The notes beneath the pieces are model-generated. The model worked only from the letters and a program-made list of their open reading frames with translations. It was not told the origin of the DNA and ran no database searches. From Terrabacter sp. Ter38 (GTDB lineage Bacteria > Actinomycetota > Actinomycetes > Actinomycetales > Dermatophilaceae): a DNA stretch of 64,000 bases. Of this stretch, positions 33,297 through 42,776 are shown piece after piece (positions within the stretch are counted from its first letter, which is position 1; the number at the start of each line of letters is the position of its first letter). The position numbers and the translations under genes were made by a program. Where the stretch lies: contig NZ_JALJRZ010000004.1 in the NCBI RefSeq assembly GCF_024519435.1, positions 186,001-250,000 on the forward strand, in the 5' to 3' direction.

Positions 33297-33341
33297 GGTC
33301 GGGTGGCCGCAGTTCGCCTCGCGAACCGCGGCCACTCGACC
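33297..33341. repeat. 45-bp palindrome, copy 2 (REP-like)
   Basis: Left arm 33297-33317 (starting GGTCGGGTGGCCGC) and right arm 33321-33341 pair at 19 of 21 positions around CTC. The right arm is identical to copy 1, so the two arose from one element. It sits 16 bp after the ScyD/ScyE-type gene and before the convergent catalase gene, where it could act as a bidirectional terminator. Confidence 0.85.
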
Positions 33342-33392
33342 GGTGCTGCATCGCCCGTCGTGGCCTCTCGAACCCAGGAGAGGGCGGGACGG

Positions 33393-34979
33393 TCAGTGGG
33401 CGGCGTTCGTGTCCGTCTCGACGATCGGGTCGTTGACGACCTTGGCGTCGTCGGCATCGCCGCCCGGGTTGGCGCCCCCGAGACCGGCGCGGACGAGCTC
33501 CTCGATCTGCTTGCCGGTCTCGGCGTCCACGCTCTTCCAGTAGTCGAAGGCGCGCTCGAGCACCGGCGACTTCACGCCGCCGAGCAGGTGGCCGGCGACC
33601 GTCTCGGTGAACATCTGGCGCTGGGCGTCGTCCCAGACCTCGCGAACGAGCAGGCCCGCCTGGCCGAAGTCGTCGTCGTCCTCGCGCAGCGTGTAGGCCT
33701 GGCGCACCATCGCGCCGTCGGTCTCCCAGCCCTCCTCGGCCTCACCCACCTCGTCGGCGTAGCCGCGGCCCTCGCTGTTGGGGGCGTAGACGGGCAGGTC
33801 GCCGTGGTGGTCGTAGGCCATCGGGCCGTCCTGGGTGTACGTGTTGAGGCCCTCGACGCGGGGACGGTTGACGGGCAGCTGGAGGTAGTTCGGGCCGATG
33901 CGGTAGCGGTGCGTGTCGCTGTAGGCGAAGACGCGGCCGAGCAGCATCTTGTCGGGGGAGAAGCCGATCCCCGGTACGACCGCCGACGGCTCGAAGGCGG
34001 CCTGCTCGATCTGCGCGAAGAAGTTGTCCGGGTTGCGGTGCAGCGTCATCGTGCCGACCTTGATGAGCGGGTAGTCGCTGTGCGGCCACACCTTCGTCAG
34101 GTCGAACGGGTTGAGGTGGTAGGTCTTCGCGTCCTCGTAGGGCATCGCCTGGACCGACAGCGTCCAGCTCGGGAAGTCGCCCGCCTCGATCGCGTCGTGG
34201 AGGTCACGCCGGTGATGGTCGGCGTCCTGGCCGGCGATGCGCTCGGCCTCGGCCCCGGTCAGGCCCTCGACACCCTGGTTGCTGTGGAAGTGGTACTTGA
34301 CCCAGTGCTTCTCACCGGCCTCGTTGATCCAGAGGAAGGTGTGGCTGCCGTAGCCGTTCATGTGGCGGAACGTCTTCGGGATGCCGCGGTCGCCCATGAG
34401 GTAGGTGACCTGGTGCGCCGACTCGGGGTTGAGGCTCCAGAAGTCCCACTGCATGTGGTTGTCGCGCAGGCCCGAGCCGCCGCGGCGCTTCTGGCTGCGG
34501 ATGAAGTGCGGGAACTTCATCGTGTCGCGGATGAAGAAGACCGGGGTGTTGTTGCCGACGAGGTCGTAGTTGCCCTCGGTCGTGTAGAACTTCAGCGCGA
34601 AGCCGCGAGGGTCGCGCCACGTGTCGGGGCTGCCCTGCTCGCCGGCGACCGTCGAGAAGCGCGCGAGCATCTCGGTGCTGGCGCCCTTCTGGAAGAGCGC
34701 GGCCTTGGTGTAGGCCGACACGTCCTCGGTCGTCTCGAAGGTGCCGAACGCGCCGGAGCCCTTCGCGTGGACGTTGCGCTCCGGGATCCGCTCGCGGTTG
34801 AAGTGCGCCATCTGGTTGAGGAAGTGGTGGTCGTGCAGCAGGATCGGGCCGTCCGGGCCGACGGTGAGCGAGTTGCGGTCACTCGGCGCCGGCGCCCCCG
34901 TCTCGGTGTGCGACCCGAGCCGCGCCTCCTCGCTCGGTGCCGTCTCGATCGACTCGCGGGACTTCGTGCTCTCACTCAT
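33393..34979 (-). CDS. katA: Catalase (monofunctional heme, small-subunit type)
   Basis: 528 residues; breaks down hydrogen peroxide. The distal His region is [16 protein letters not shown]. The family block [20 protein letters not shown] and the proximal heme ligand Tyr in [17 protein letters not shown] are intact. Length and motifs fit clade 3. ATG 34979 has AAGGAG 6 nt upstream; the longer ORF is not real. It converges with the ScyD/ScyE-type gene and is divergent from a small lipoprotein gene. Cytosolic. The gene symbol follows common use. Confidence 0.95.
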   Translation of the reverse strand: MSESTKSRESIETAPSEEARLGSHTETGAPAPSDRNSLTVGPDGPILLHDHHFLNQMAHFNRERIPERNVHAKGSGAFGTFETTEDVSAYTKAALFQKGASTEMLARFSTVAGEQGSPDTWRDPRGFALKFYTTEGNYDLVGNNTPVFFIRDTMKFPHFIRSQKRRGGSGLRDNHMQWDFWSLNPESAHQVTYLMGDRGIPKTFRHMNGYGSHTFLWINEAGEKHWVKYHFHSNQGVEGLTGAEAERIAGQDADHHRRDLHDAIEAGDFPSWTLSVQAMPYEDAKTYHLNPFDLTKVWPHSDYPLIKVGTMTLHRNPDNFFAQIEQAAFEPSAVVPGIGFSPDKMLLGRVFAYSDTHRYRIGPNYLQLPVNRPRVEGLNTYTQDGPMAYDHHGDLPVYAPNSEGRGYADEVGEAEEGWETDGAMVRQAYTLREDDDDFGQAGLLVREVWDDAQRQMFTETVAGHLLGGVKSPVLERAFDYWKSVDAETGKQIEELVRAGLGGANPGGDADDAKVVNDPIVETDTNAAH

Positions 34980-35045
34980 GTCTGCTCCTTCGACGTCTGT
35001 ACGGGTGCCATACCCAGTCGGCTCGGTCGGTCCTAGAGTCGGGTC

Positions 35046-35576
35046 ATGAGGCTGCGCCGTGTCGTCGAGGCAGCGCCGGTGCTGCTCGTGGTGACCTGGG
35101 TGGTGCTGGCGGCCGGGTGCACGACCGGGGACGTTCGCGTGTCGCCCACCGTCGGCGTGTCCGCGGGGACCGCGACGCCCGAGGTCTCCCTGACCCCCGT
35201 GGACCCCGGACCGCCTCCCGTCGTGACGGTGCCTCCGCCGGTGGCCGGTGAGGTGGCGCGGGTCGTCGTGACCAGGCAGGGCCCGGGCAAGGCGTTCCGC
35301 AACGTCCCCGGAGTGCCGGTCGCCGAGGGTCGCACCTACACGGTCGAGGTCGCCTGCGCCGCCGGTCGGGCCACGGGGGGCTCGAGCTACGCCGTCTACG
35401 ACGCCGCGCCCGGCACGTGGGGCCACGGCGAGCCGCTCTACTCCCGCCCCTTCGCGTGCGACGGCGCCGTCCAGCGGACCGTGCACCTCGGGCTGCCGTC
35501 GGGACGCGTCCAGATCGACGTCCGCGGCCTCCCGTCCGACGCCGTGACGGCATACGCCCTCATCCGCCCCGAGTAG
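35046..35576 (+). CDS. Hypothetical lipoprotein
   Basis: 176 residues. A signal segment with lipobox VLAAGC (Cys near residue 25) is followed by a Pro/Val-rich linker (about 40-65) and a small beta-rich C-terminal domain with two cysteines ([13 protein letters not shown] and [10 protein letters not shown]) that may form a disulfide. I do not recognise a family. It stands alone between the catalase and serS genes. Confidence 0.72.
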   Translation: MRLRRVVEAAPVLLVVTWVVLAAGCTTGDVRVSPTVGVSAGTATPEVSLTPVDPGPPPVVTVPPPVAGEVARVVVTRQGPGKAFRNVPGVPVAEGRTYTVEVACAAGRATGGSSYAVYDAAPGTWGHGEPLYSRPFACDGAVQRTVHLGLPSGRVQIDVRGLPSDAVTAYALIRPE

Positions 35577-35692
35577 TCGACTGACCTCGTAGCCCACCCC
35601 GTCCACGCCGATGCCACTCGAGGTGGGAGGGCGGACCGGGGTGGCGGGATCTCGGTCGTGGGTCTGCGCAGCGCGCGGATAGGCTGGCCCGC

Positions 35693-37018
35693 GTGATCGA
35701 CATCAAGCTCGTGCGCGACGAACCCGACCGGGTCCGCGCCTCGCAACAGGCCCGTGGTGAGGACCCGGGGATCGTGGACGCGATCCTCGCTGCCGACGAG
35801 CGGCGTCGATCGTCCCTCGGCGAGTTCGAGAAGCTGCGCGCCGAGCAGAAGACCGTCAGCAAGTCGGTCGGCGCGGCCATGGGTGCCTTCCAGAAGGCGA
35901 AGAAGTCGGGCGCCGACGATGCCGCGCACCTGGAGAAGGTGGCGCACGAGGCGCGGGCGCACGCCGGCACGCTGAGCGAGCAGGTCAAGGCGCTCGAGAG
36001 CGACGCCGACGAGGCCGGGGCCGAGCTCGAGCGCCTGCTCCGCCGGGTCGGCAACGTCATCATCGACGGTGTGCCCGTCGGAGGAGAGGACGACTACGTC
36101 GTGCTCGAGACCGTCGGAACGCCAAGGGATTTCGCGGCCGAGGGCTTCGAGCCGCTCGACCACCTCGCGCTCGGCGAGAGGCTCGGCGCCATCGACATGG
36201 AACGCGGGGCCAAGGTCGGCGGTGCTCGCTTCTACTACCTCACGGGCGTCGGCGCCCTGCTCGAGCTGGCGCTGCTCAACATGGCGATGGCCCAGGCGAC
36301 CGCGGCCGGCTTCACGCCGATGATCACGCCGACGCTCGCGCGCCCCGAGGTCATGGTCGGCGCCGGCTTCATGGACGCGCACGCCGACGAGGTCTACCAC
36401 CTCGAGGCTGACGACCTCTATCTCACCGGCACGTCGGAGGTCGCCCTCGCGGGCTACCACTCCGACGAGATCATCGACCTGTCGTCGGGCCCCAGGAGGT
36501 ATGCCGGGTGGTCGGCCTGCTACCGCCGCGAGGCCGGGTCGCACGGCAAGGACACCCGCGGCATCATCCGCGTGCACCAGTTCCACAAGGTCGAGATGTT
36601 CAGCTACTGCCGTCCCGAGGACGCCGAGGCCGAGCACCAGCGCCTGCTCGCGTGGGAGCGCGAGATGCTCGCCAAGATCGAGGTGCCCTACCGGATCATC
36701 GACACGGCGGCCGGCGATCTCGGTGGCCCCGCGGCCCGCAAGTTCGACTGCGAGGCGTGGGTGCCGACACAGGGCAAGTTCCGCGAGCTGTCGTCGACGT
36801 CGAACTGCACGACCTACCAGGCGCGCCGGCTCAACACCCGCGAGCGCGACCCGAACGGCTCGGGCACCCGCGCCGTCGCGACGCTCAACGGCACGCTCGG
36901 CACGACGCGCTGGCTCGTCGCGATCCTCGAGAACCACCAGCAGGCCGACGGCTCGGTCCGCGTGCCCGAGGCGCTGCGCCCCTTCATCGGCATGGACGTC
37001 CTGGCCCCGCTCTCCTGA
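35693..37018 (+). CDS. serS: Seryl-tRNA synthetase
   Basis: 441 residues; charges tRNA-Ser with serine. The N-terminal antiparallel coiled-coil arm (about residues 30-105) contacts the tRNA. Class II motif 2 is [20 protein letters not shown] and motif 3 is [18 protein letters not shown]. The GTG start at 35693 begins the conserved [17 protein letters not shown] and has no clear ribosome site, so the message may be leaderless. Normal length. Confidence 0.97.
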   Translation: MIDIKLVRDEPDRVRASQQARGEDPGIVDAILAADERRRSSLGEFEKLRAEQKTVSKSVGAAMGAFQKAKKSGADDAAHLEKVAHEARAHAGTLSEQVKALESDADEAGAELERLLRRVGNVIIDGVPVGGEDDYVVLETVGTPRDFAAEGFEPLDHLALGERLGAIDMERGAKVGGARFYYLTGVGALLELALLNMAMAQATAAGFTPMITPTLARPEVMVGAGFMDAHADEVYHLEADDLYLTGTSEVALAGYHSDEIIDLSSGPRRYAGWSACYRREAGSHGKDTRGIIRVHQFHKVEMFSYCRPEDAEAEHQRLLAWEREMLAKIEVPYRIIDTAAGDLGGPAARKFDCEAWVPTQGKFRELSSTSNCTTYQARRLNTRERDPNGSGTRAVATLNGTLGTTRWLVAILENHQQADGSVRVPEALRPFIGMDVLAPLS

Positions 37019-37065
37019 TCACCCGGTCGAGGTGGGCACGCCGCAGGAACGAGCACGCACGTACC

Positions 37066-38109
37066 TCACCCGGGTGCGGTGGCGATGCCGAGCTGTCTCG
37101 TGACCTCGTCCAGCGCTCTCATGTTGGCCTGGACCGACTCTGCCGTGTGCAGGGGAGACCCGAGCAGGCCGTCGCCGATGCAGCGGGCCACCTCGAGGGC
37201 GGAGTGGAAGAGCGCGCCGTGACCGAACGGCTCGGGGTCGGTCCACGTCACCGCCCGGGACCCGTCGGCGGAGGTGACGACGACGTCGCCGGGCATGAAG
37301 AAGGGCCCGGGCAGGGTCAGCGTGGCCTCCGTGCCGGCGATGGTCGCGGACGTGGGCGTACGCGTGAGCAGCGTCGAGTGCAGCACGCTCGTCGCGTCGT
37401 TGGCATGGGTCAGGAGCATCGCGGCCTGCCCGTTGACGCCGGACGCCGTCGTCTCGCCGGTCGCCAGGACGCGCAGCGCCGGCCCGAGCGCCCACGTCGC
37501 GAGCGTCGTGACGTAGGTGCCGAGGTCGAGCAGCGAGCCGCCGGCCATGGCCGGGTCGAGGATGCGGTGCGGCGGGTCGAAGTGCTCCCCGTGGTCGGCG
37601 ATGACGGTACGCACGTCGCCGAGCAACCCGGCCTCGAGGACCTGCCGCACGACGTCGAACCGCGGCAGGAAGAGCGTCCACATCGCCTCCATGCAGAAGA
37701 CGCCGGCGGACCTGGCAGCGGCCGAGATCGACCGTGCCTCAGTCGCATCGAGACCCAGTGGCTTCTCGACGAGGACGTGTTTGCCGGCCCCGACGGCCAG
37801 GAGCGCGCTCGCGAGATGCGCATGGTGCGGCGTCGCGACGTACACGACGTCGACGTCCGGGTCGCTCACCAGCGCCTCGTGGCTCGGATGCGCCCGCAGT
37901 CCGCCCTTTCTCCGGGCGAAGGCGTCGGCCGAGGCCTGCGACCGTGACCCCACGGCCACGACCTGCTGCGTCGTCGAGGCGCGGAGGGACGCGACGAAGC
38001 GCGACGCGATCCAGCCCGTGCCGAGGACGCCCCAGCGGAGGACGGGCACGCTATCGGGCGACGGACGGCGTGGGGCAGGGAGGGCGCTGGGCAGCGAAAG
38101 GGTCGACAC
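37066..38109 (-). CDS. Gfo/Idh/MocA family oxidoreductase near inositol regulator
   Basis: 347 residues. Rossmann motif LRWGVLGTGWIASRFVASL (about residue 25), catalytic-region EKP (VLVEKPLGLDATEA) and GGSLLDLGTYVTTLATWALG. It resembles the protein at 15781-16836. The GTG start at 38109 has GAGAAGG with a TATGCC spacer in front; the spacer completes a GTATGCC heptamer. It follows the GntR gene by 46 bp in the same direction, so it may act on an inositol or related cyclitol. Confidence 0.87.
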   Translation of the reverse strand: MSTLSLPSALPAPRRPSPDSVPVLRWGVLGTGWIASRFVASLRASTTQQVVAVGSRSQASADAFARRKGGLRAHPSHEALVSDPDVDVVYVATPHHAHLASALLAVGAGKHVLVEKPLGLDATEARSISAAARSAGVFCMEAMWTLFLPRFDVVRQVLEAGLLGDVRTVIADHGEHFDPPHRILDPAMAGGSLLDLGTYVTTLATWALGPALRVLATGETTASGVNGQAAMLLTHANDATSVLHSTLLTRTPTSATIAGTEATLTLPGPFFMPGDVVVTSADGSRAVTWTDPEPFGHGALFHSALEVARCIGDGLLGSPLHTAESVQANMRALDEVTRQLGIATAPG

Positions 38110-38155
38110 GGCATACCTTCTCGGTCGTCGGGCGCCGCGACGGACCCCGGCGCGG

Positions 38156-38896
38156 TCAGCGCTCGTCGAGCATGACCTCGATGGAGTAGTCCTGGGCGCG
38201 GTAGCAGTGGTCGCCGTACTCGACCGGGCCGCCGACGGCGTCGAACGCGGTGCGCGACATCGTCAGGACCGGCTGGGACGGCGTGAGGTTCAGGTGCTTG
38301 CGCTCGGATGTCGACGGCTGTCGCGCACCGATGCGCTGGTGCGCGACGACGGGCTTGCCCCCTCGCGCGCGGAGGAGGGCGTAGAGCCCGTCGCGCTCGA
38401 GGTCCTCCCGGCTGATGTCGGAGTAGGCGGGGGGCAGCCAGTTGCGCAGGATCGCGAGCGGTCGGTCCCCGTCGAGCCGCAGCCGGACGAGGCGCAGCAT
38501 CGGGGTGTCGACCGGCAGGCCGAGGGCGGCGGCCGCGACCTCGTCGGTCGTCATCTCGTGCGTCAGCACCTGGGTGCGAGGGTCCCCCGAGCCCTCGCGC
38601 CGCAGGTCGTCGTAGAGGCTCGTCAGCTCGGCCCGCCGGTGGATCTGGCGGCCCGCCACCGTCGTGCCGAGACCCCGTCGGCGGAGCAGCAGGCCCTGCC
38701 CGACGAGCTCCTGGATGGCCCGTCGCACCGTCGGTCGCGAGAGGCCGAGCCGGTCGGCCATCGCGACCTCGTTCTCGAACGAGTCGCCCGGCTGGAGGTC
38801 GCCGTTCGCGATCGCCGCGCTCAGCTGCTCGGCCAGCTGGTGGTAGAGCGGGACCGGCGTCTCGCGGTCGATGCGGACGTCAACGGGCTTGGGCAT
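38156..38896 (-). CDS. GntR-family regulator, HutC/UTRA type (probable inositol regulator)
   Basis: 246 residues. The N-terminal winged helix-turn-helix (VAMADRLGLSRPTVRRAIQEL) is followed by a UTRA ligand-binding domain (about residues 90-240, with LLRARGGKPVVAHQRIGAR and PVEYGDHCYRAQDYS). Its place at the head of an inositol locus suggests an IolR-like repressor, as GntR proteins regulate iol genes in several actinobacteria. The probable operator is the dyad cluster at 42602-42650. Ligand not known. Confidence 0.87.
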   Translation of the reverse strand: MPKPVDVRIDRETPVPLYHQLAEQLSAAIANGDLQPGDSFENEVAMADRLGLSRPTVRRAIQELVGQGLLLRRRGLGTTVAGRQIHRRAELTSLYDDLRREGSGDPRTQVLTHEMTTDEVAAAALGLPVDTPMLRLVRLRLDGDRPLAILRNWLPPAYSDISREDLERDGLYALLRARGGKPVVAHQRIGARQPSTSERKHLNLTPSQPVLTMSRTAFDAVGGPVEYGDHCYRAQDYSIEVMLDER

Positions 38897-38938
38897 GGCC
38901 GCAGACTAGCGAGAGGGTCCGGCCATGCACGCACATGT

Positions 38939-39376
38939 TCATGTCAGCACACCCTCGTGTCCTCCCCTCGGGCTCTTGACGACGAGCACGGGGACGTCGG
39001 CGTCGAGGATGATGTTCTGGGCCACGCTGCCGAGGAAGGCCTTGCCCATCGGCGAACGACGGCGGGCCCCGATGACGAGCAGGTCCGGACCGAGCTCGCG
39101 CACGGTGGCGAGGATCGCCTCCGACACGTCCGCGATGTCCCGGCCGCCGGGGACGAGGCGCACGTCCCACTGGAGGTCGGGCAGGCACGCCGCCTCGAGG
39201 GCGTTCTCGACGGCATCGGAGATGCCGGCCTTGTTCGCCTCCGCGATGTCGTTGTCGAGCGACTCGACGACGTGGACGACGAGGAGATGGGTCCCGCGGT
39301 ATGCCGCCTGGCGGGCGCCCTCCTGGAGCGCGAGCGCGCTCGAGCTGCGGGTGTGGTGGGCGACGGCGACGCTCAT
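38939..39376 (-). CDS. Universal stress protein (single domain) in importer operon
   Basis: 145 residues. The C-terminal ATP-binding pattern is recognisable (GARRRSPMGKAFLGSVAQNI, then PVLVVK). ATG 39376 starts MSVAVAHHTRSS, 13 bp after the importer ATPase stop; the longer ORF upstream is a shadow of that gene. It is the last gene of the importer operon. A modulating role on transport or stress response is a guess. Confidence 0.82.
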   Translation of the reverse strand: MSVAVAHHTRSSSALALQEGARQAAYRGTHLLVVHVVESLDNDIAEANKAGISDAVENALEAACLPDLQWDVRLVPGGRDIADVSEAILATVRELGPDLLVIGARRRSPMGKAFLGSVAQNIILDADVPVLVVKSPRGGHEGVLT

Positions 39377-39389
39377 GACGCCACCCCGC

Positions 39390-40205
39390 TCACTTCTGCA
39401 GCTCGTGCGAGAGCTCGGTGAGCTCGTCGCCGCCGGCCATCTGGCGCGTGAGCTCGTCGAGACCCACGTCGGCGCGCTTCTTGTCGAGCACGGCCTGGCC
39501 GAGCTTGAGGATGACGAAGTGGTTGCCGACGAGGTAGGCGTGGTGCGGGTTGTGGGTGATGAAGACGACGCCGAGGCCGGCGTCGCGGGCCGCCGCCGTG
39601 TACTTGAGCACGACGCCGGACTGCTTGACGCCGAGGGCCGCCGTCGGCTCGTCGAGGATGAGCACCCGGGCGCCGAAGTAGACGGCCCGGGCGATCGCGA
39701 CGCACTGGCGCTGGCCACCCGAGAGGGTGCCGATGGGCTGGTTGATGTCCTTGACGACGACGCCCATCTTGCGCAGCTCCTCGTCGGCGATGCGCTTCAT
39801 GTCGGCGATCCGGAGGGTGGCGAACGGGCCCCTGCCGCTCGTCAGCTCGGAGCCGAGGAAGAAGTTGCGCCACACCTCCATGAGCGAGACGACGGCGAGG
39901 TCCTGGTAGACGGTCGCGATGCCGTGGTCGAGGGACTCGCGGGGCGAGGAGAAGCTGACCTCCTTGCCGTCGACCTTCATGGTGCCCTCGTTGTGCGGGT
40001 GCAGGCCGGCCATGATCTTGATCAGGGTCGACTTGCCGGCGCCGTTGTCGCCGAGGACGCACGTCACCTCGCCGGCGCGCACCGTGAGGTTGATGCCCTT
40101 GAGGGCGCGGATGGCGCCGTACGTCTTGCCGACGTCCTTCATCTCGATGAGCGGCTCCCCCGAGTGGAGCTCCGGGTCCGCGTGCTCGGACAGGGTGTCA
40201 GTCAT
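39390..40205 (-). CDS. Sugar/inositol ABC importer ATPase (single NBD)
   Basis: 271 residues. One nucleotide-binding domain: Walker [15 protein letters not shown], signature [15 protein letters not shown], Walker [13 protein letters not shown]. Most ribose-type importers have a fused double ATPase of about 500 residues, so here two copies would pair. It starts at ATG 40205, one base after the permease stop. With the permease and lipoprotein it forms a CUT2-type importer, probably for myo-inositol by context. Confidence 0.9.
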   Translation of the reverse strand: MTDTLSEHADPELHSGEPLIEMKDVGKTYGAIRALKGINLTVRAGEVTCVLGDNGAGKSTLIKIMAGLHPHNEGTMKVDGKEVSFSSPRESLDHGIATVYQDLAVVSLMEVWRNFFLGSELTSGRGPFATLRIADMKRIADEELRKMGVVVKDINQPIGTLSGGQRQCVAIARAVYFGARVLILDEPTAALGVKQSGVVLKYTAAARDAGLGVVFITHNPHHAYLVGNHFVILKLGQAVLDKKRADVGLDELTRQMAGGDELTELSHELQK

Positions 40206-40206
40206 G

Positions 40207-41268
40207 TCAGCCCACCTTTCGGGCGGTCGAGAGCTTCTTGACGTAGAGGTTGACCATCACGGCGAGCAGGAGCATGACGCCGAGGAAGGCGCGGAACCAG
40301 TTGGGGTCCCAGCCGGCGTAGACGATGCAGAGGCTCGTCATGCCGAAGATGAACGCACCGATGGCGACACCGATCGCGTTGCCGTAGCCGCCGGTGAGCA
40401 GCGTGCCGCCCACGACCGCGGCGATGATGTAGAGGAACTCGTTGCCGATGCCGTTGCCGGCCTGGAGCGTGTCGAACTTGTAGAGCGTGTGCATGCCGAC
40501 GAACCAGCCGAGGAACGAGACCGACATGAAGAGGCCGATCTTGACGGCCTTGACCGGGACGCCGACGGCGCGCGCCGAGTCGGCGTTGCCGCCGACGGCG
40601 TAGATCCAGTTGCCGATCCTGGTGCGCTGGAGGATGAAGGCCGACAGGGCGACGAAGAGGAACCACCAGAGCACGGTGATCTCGACGGTGACGCTGCCGA
40701 CCTTGAAGCTCGAGGCGAAGATCGCGTCGAGGGTCTTGTAGCCGTCCATCTGGTTGATGTTGGGCGTCGAGACCGAGCCCGTGACGAGCTTCGTGACCCC
40801 GAGGTTGGCGCCCTGCAGCACGAAGAAGGTGCCCAGGGTGATGAGGAAGCTCGGTATGCCGGTCCTCACCACCAGGTAGCCGTTGAGGAAGCCGATGGCG
40901 AGGCAGAAGACGAGCGAGAGCACGGCGCCGACGATGAGGTTGATGCCGAGCTGGTAGCAGAACATCGCGTTGACGAGCCCCGCCGTGGTGACGATGACGC
41001 CGGCGGAGAGGTCGAACTCGCCGCCGATCATGAGCATTCCCACGGCGACCGCGACGATGCCGATGGTGGAGGACTGGTAGAGCACGGTGAAGAACGACGC
41101 GGGTGACCGGAAGGCCGGGGCGACGATGAGGAAGAAGACGAAGATGACGATCGCCGCGACGAGCGCCCCGACCTCGGGGCGGGCGAGCAGGCGGTTCGAC
41201 CAGCCGAGCGTGACCCGGTTCGACGCCTCGGCTGGTGCCGAGGGTGGAGTCTTGGTGGTTTGACTCAT
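40207..41268 (-). CDS. Sugar/inositol ABC importer permease (RbsC-like)
   Basis: 353 residues with about nine to ten membrane helices, and RbsC-like signatures ([40 protein letters not shown], and [20 protein letters not shown]). The first 35 residues are cytosolic. It pairs with the single-NBD ATPase directly downstream and the lipoprotein upstream. Confidence 0.92.
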   Translation of the reverse strand: MSQTTKTPPSAPAEASNRVTLGWSNRLLARPEVGALVAAIVIFVFFLIVAPAFRSPASFFTVLYQSSTIGIVAVAVGMLMIGGEFDLSAGVIVTTAGLVNAMFCYQLGINLIVGAVLSLVFCLAIGFLNGYLVVRTGIPSFLITLGTFFVLQGANLGVTKLVTGSVSTPNINQMDGYKTLDAIFASSFKVGSVTVEITVLWWFLFVALSAFILQRTRIGNWIYAVGGNADSARAVGVPVKAVKIGLFMSVSFLGWFVGMHTLYKFDTLQAGNGIGNEFLYIIAAVVGGTLLTGGYGNAIGVAIGAFIFGMTSLCIVYAGWDPNWFRAFLGVMLLLAVMVNLYVKKLSTARKVG

Positions 41269-41331
41269 GGACCTCTCCGATCCGTTTGACGTGCGAGGAG
41301 TGAGGTGCGAGGGGCGGCCCGTCCTGGTGGC

Positions 41332-41348
41332 CCGGGCGGGCCGCCCGG
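41332..41348 (-). promoter_or_regulatory. Hairpin between binding-protein and permease genes
   Basis: CCGGGCGG-G-CCGCCCGG forms a compact dyad just after the binding-protein stop, within the 84-bp gap before the permease. Such hairpins often protect or attenuate the transcript so that the binding protein is made in excess over the membrane parts. Confidence 0.55.
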
Positions 41349-41352
41349 TGGG

Positions 41353-42354
41353 TCAGCGCGTGTTGTTCTTGGCGAACGGGAGGATCACGGCGATGTTCTT
41401 GTTGTCGACGAACGAGGGGCCGGTCAGGACGGCAAGGCCGCCGCCGATGTCGTTGCCGTTCTTCTTGTTGAGGTAGAGGGACTGGATGGCGAGGTAGCCC
41501 TGGACGTAGGGCTGCTGGTCGACCGAGAACTGGATCTTGCCGTCCTGGATCGCCTGGGCCGCGTCGACGTTGAGGTCGAAGGTGGCGAGTTTGGCCTTGC
41601 TGCTGGCTGCGTCCATCGCCTTGAGGGCGTCGAGTGCGATCGGTGCCCCGAGCGTGACGATCCAGTCGATCGAGCTGTCCTGGGCGAGCTTGGCCTGCAG
41701 GGCCGAGACGACCGAGGGGTCGTCGGCGCCGTTGACCTGGATGTTCTCGGTCGCCGGGATGCCCTTCTTGACGCCGGCGCACCGGGCCTCGAGCGCGACC
41801 GAGCCCGCGGCCTGGATGACGCAGAGGACCTTCTTGCCGCCGGCGGCCGCGATGCGCTTGCCGGTCGCCTCACCGGCGAGGTTCTCGTCGGAGCCGAAGT
41901 ACATCTTGGCGCCGACCTCCTGGTACTGGTCGATGCCGGAGTTGAAGGCGACGACCGGGATGCCGGCGTCGTTGGCCGACTTGACCGCACCGGCGAGTGC
42001 ATCTGGCGTGGCGAGGGTCGTGGCGATGCCGTCGACCTTGGAGTCGACCGCATTCTGGATCAGCGTGGCCTGCTTGGCCGGGTCGGGGTCGTTGGAGTAC
42101 TTGAGCGTGATGCCGCTGTTCTTCGCTGCCTGGGTGGCGCCGGCCTTGATCTTGTCCCAGAACGTGTCGCCCGGGGTCTCGTGGGTGACCATGGCGAACG
42201 TGTAGCCGGAGTTGTCGCCGGCTCCGCTGCCGCTCCCGGCGTTGGCGGTGCTGGCGGGGGCACCGCCGCTGCTGCACGCCGCGAGGGCGAGGGCGGCAGC
42301 CGTGGCCATGCCGGCTGCGACGGTCAGGCTCTTGCGAGTCCGAGTCGGAGTCAT
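41353..42354 (-). CDS. Sugar/inositol ABC importer substrate-binding lipoprotein
   Basis: 333 residues of the periplasmic-binding protein family 4 (RbsB/XylF-like). The signal ends in lipobox LALAAC-S (Cys near residue 27). The bilobed domain has YTFAMVTHETPGDTFWDKIK, IPVVAFNSGI and a second-lobe motif DWIVTLGAPIALDAL. It would catch a sugar or inositol outside the cell. First gene of the importer operon, read from the divergent promoter region at 42.4-42.7 kb. Confidence 0.92.
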   Translation of the reverse strand: MTPTRTRKSLTVAAGMATAAALALAACSSGGAPASTANAGSGSGAGDNSGYTFAMVTHETPGDTFWDKIKAGATQAAKNSGITLKYSNDPDPAKQATLIQNAVDSKVDGIATTLATPDALAGAVKSANDAGIPVVAFNSGIDQYQEVGAKMYFGSDENLAGEATGKRIAAAGGKKVLCVIQAAGSVALEARCAGVKKGIPATENIQVNGADDPSVVSALQAKLAQDSSIDWIVTLGAPIALDALKAMDAASSKAKLATFDLNVDAAQAIQDGKIQFSVDQQPYVQGYLAIQSLYLNKKNGNDIGGGLAVLTGPSFVDNKNIAVILPFAKNNTR

Positions 42355-42601
42355 CGTTGATTCCTTTCGTTGCGTCGCGGTGGCCCGGTCGCCGAAGTGG
42401 CGCGACGTTTCTCTGACGGTGGATCCCGCCGATCAGCTGTTGCGGGAGGGGTTTCGCGGAAGCTCCGGGTGCGAATCCATCGCACGTGGCCCGGCGGGTC
42501 CGCGTGGCTCGTCTCTTCAGATCTGGCGGCCCTCTGCCGGAGGCGGTTCGCGGTCCCGGCGTCGGTGCCAGCGATTGGAGAATGCTCCCCCGACGGGCGT
42601 C

Positions 42602-42650
42602 ATGTCAAGACATTGATCAAACATCAGAATGTCCTAACATTTGCTTGACA
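42602..42650. promoter_or_regulatory. Divergent iol promoter/operator with inverted repeats
   Basis: A markedly A+T-rich island in the 422-bp gap between the importer and catabolic operons. It has TGTCAAG (42603-42609) opposite CTTGACA (42644-42650), GACATT (42609-42614) opposite AATGTC (42628-42633) and the palindrome TTGATCAA (42613-42620). The outermost arms are TTGACA-like -35 boxes pointing outward: the minus-strand one is followed after 18 bp by CATTCT. This suits two divergent promoters under one operator, perhaps bound by the GntR protein. The rest of the gap (42355-42600 and 42660-42776) shows no gene. Confidence 0.7.
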
Positions 42651-42776
42651 CGGCATGGTGCTCGGCACGACCATCGTTCTCGTAGGGACGACGACGTCGA
42701 GGCGCTCGCCGACCGGAACCTGCGGCGACCACCCCCACCGGACCGCCGCCCACCGCGAAGATCCAAGGGAGTGCAC

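Noticed and set aside
31943-33341. Insertion sequence with terminal repeats
   Set aside because: No transposase lies between the two palindromes, each copy is itself a hairpin, and no target-site duplication is evident.
41290-42360. Plus-strand 351-residue frame opposite the binding protein
   Set aside because: Antisense to the lipoprotein gene, which has a signal peptide, lipobox and family motifs.
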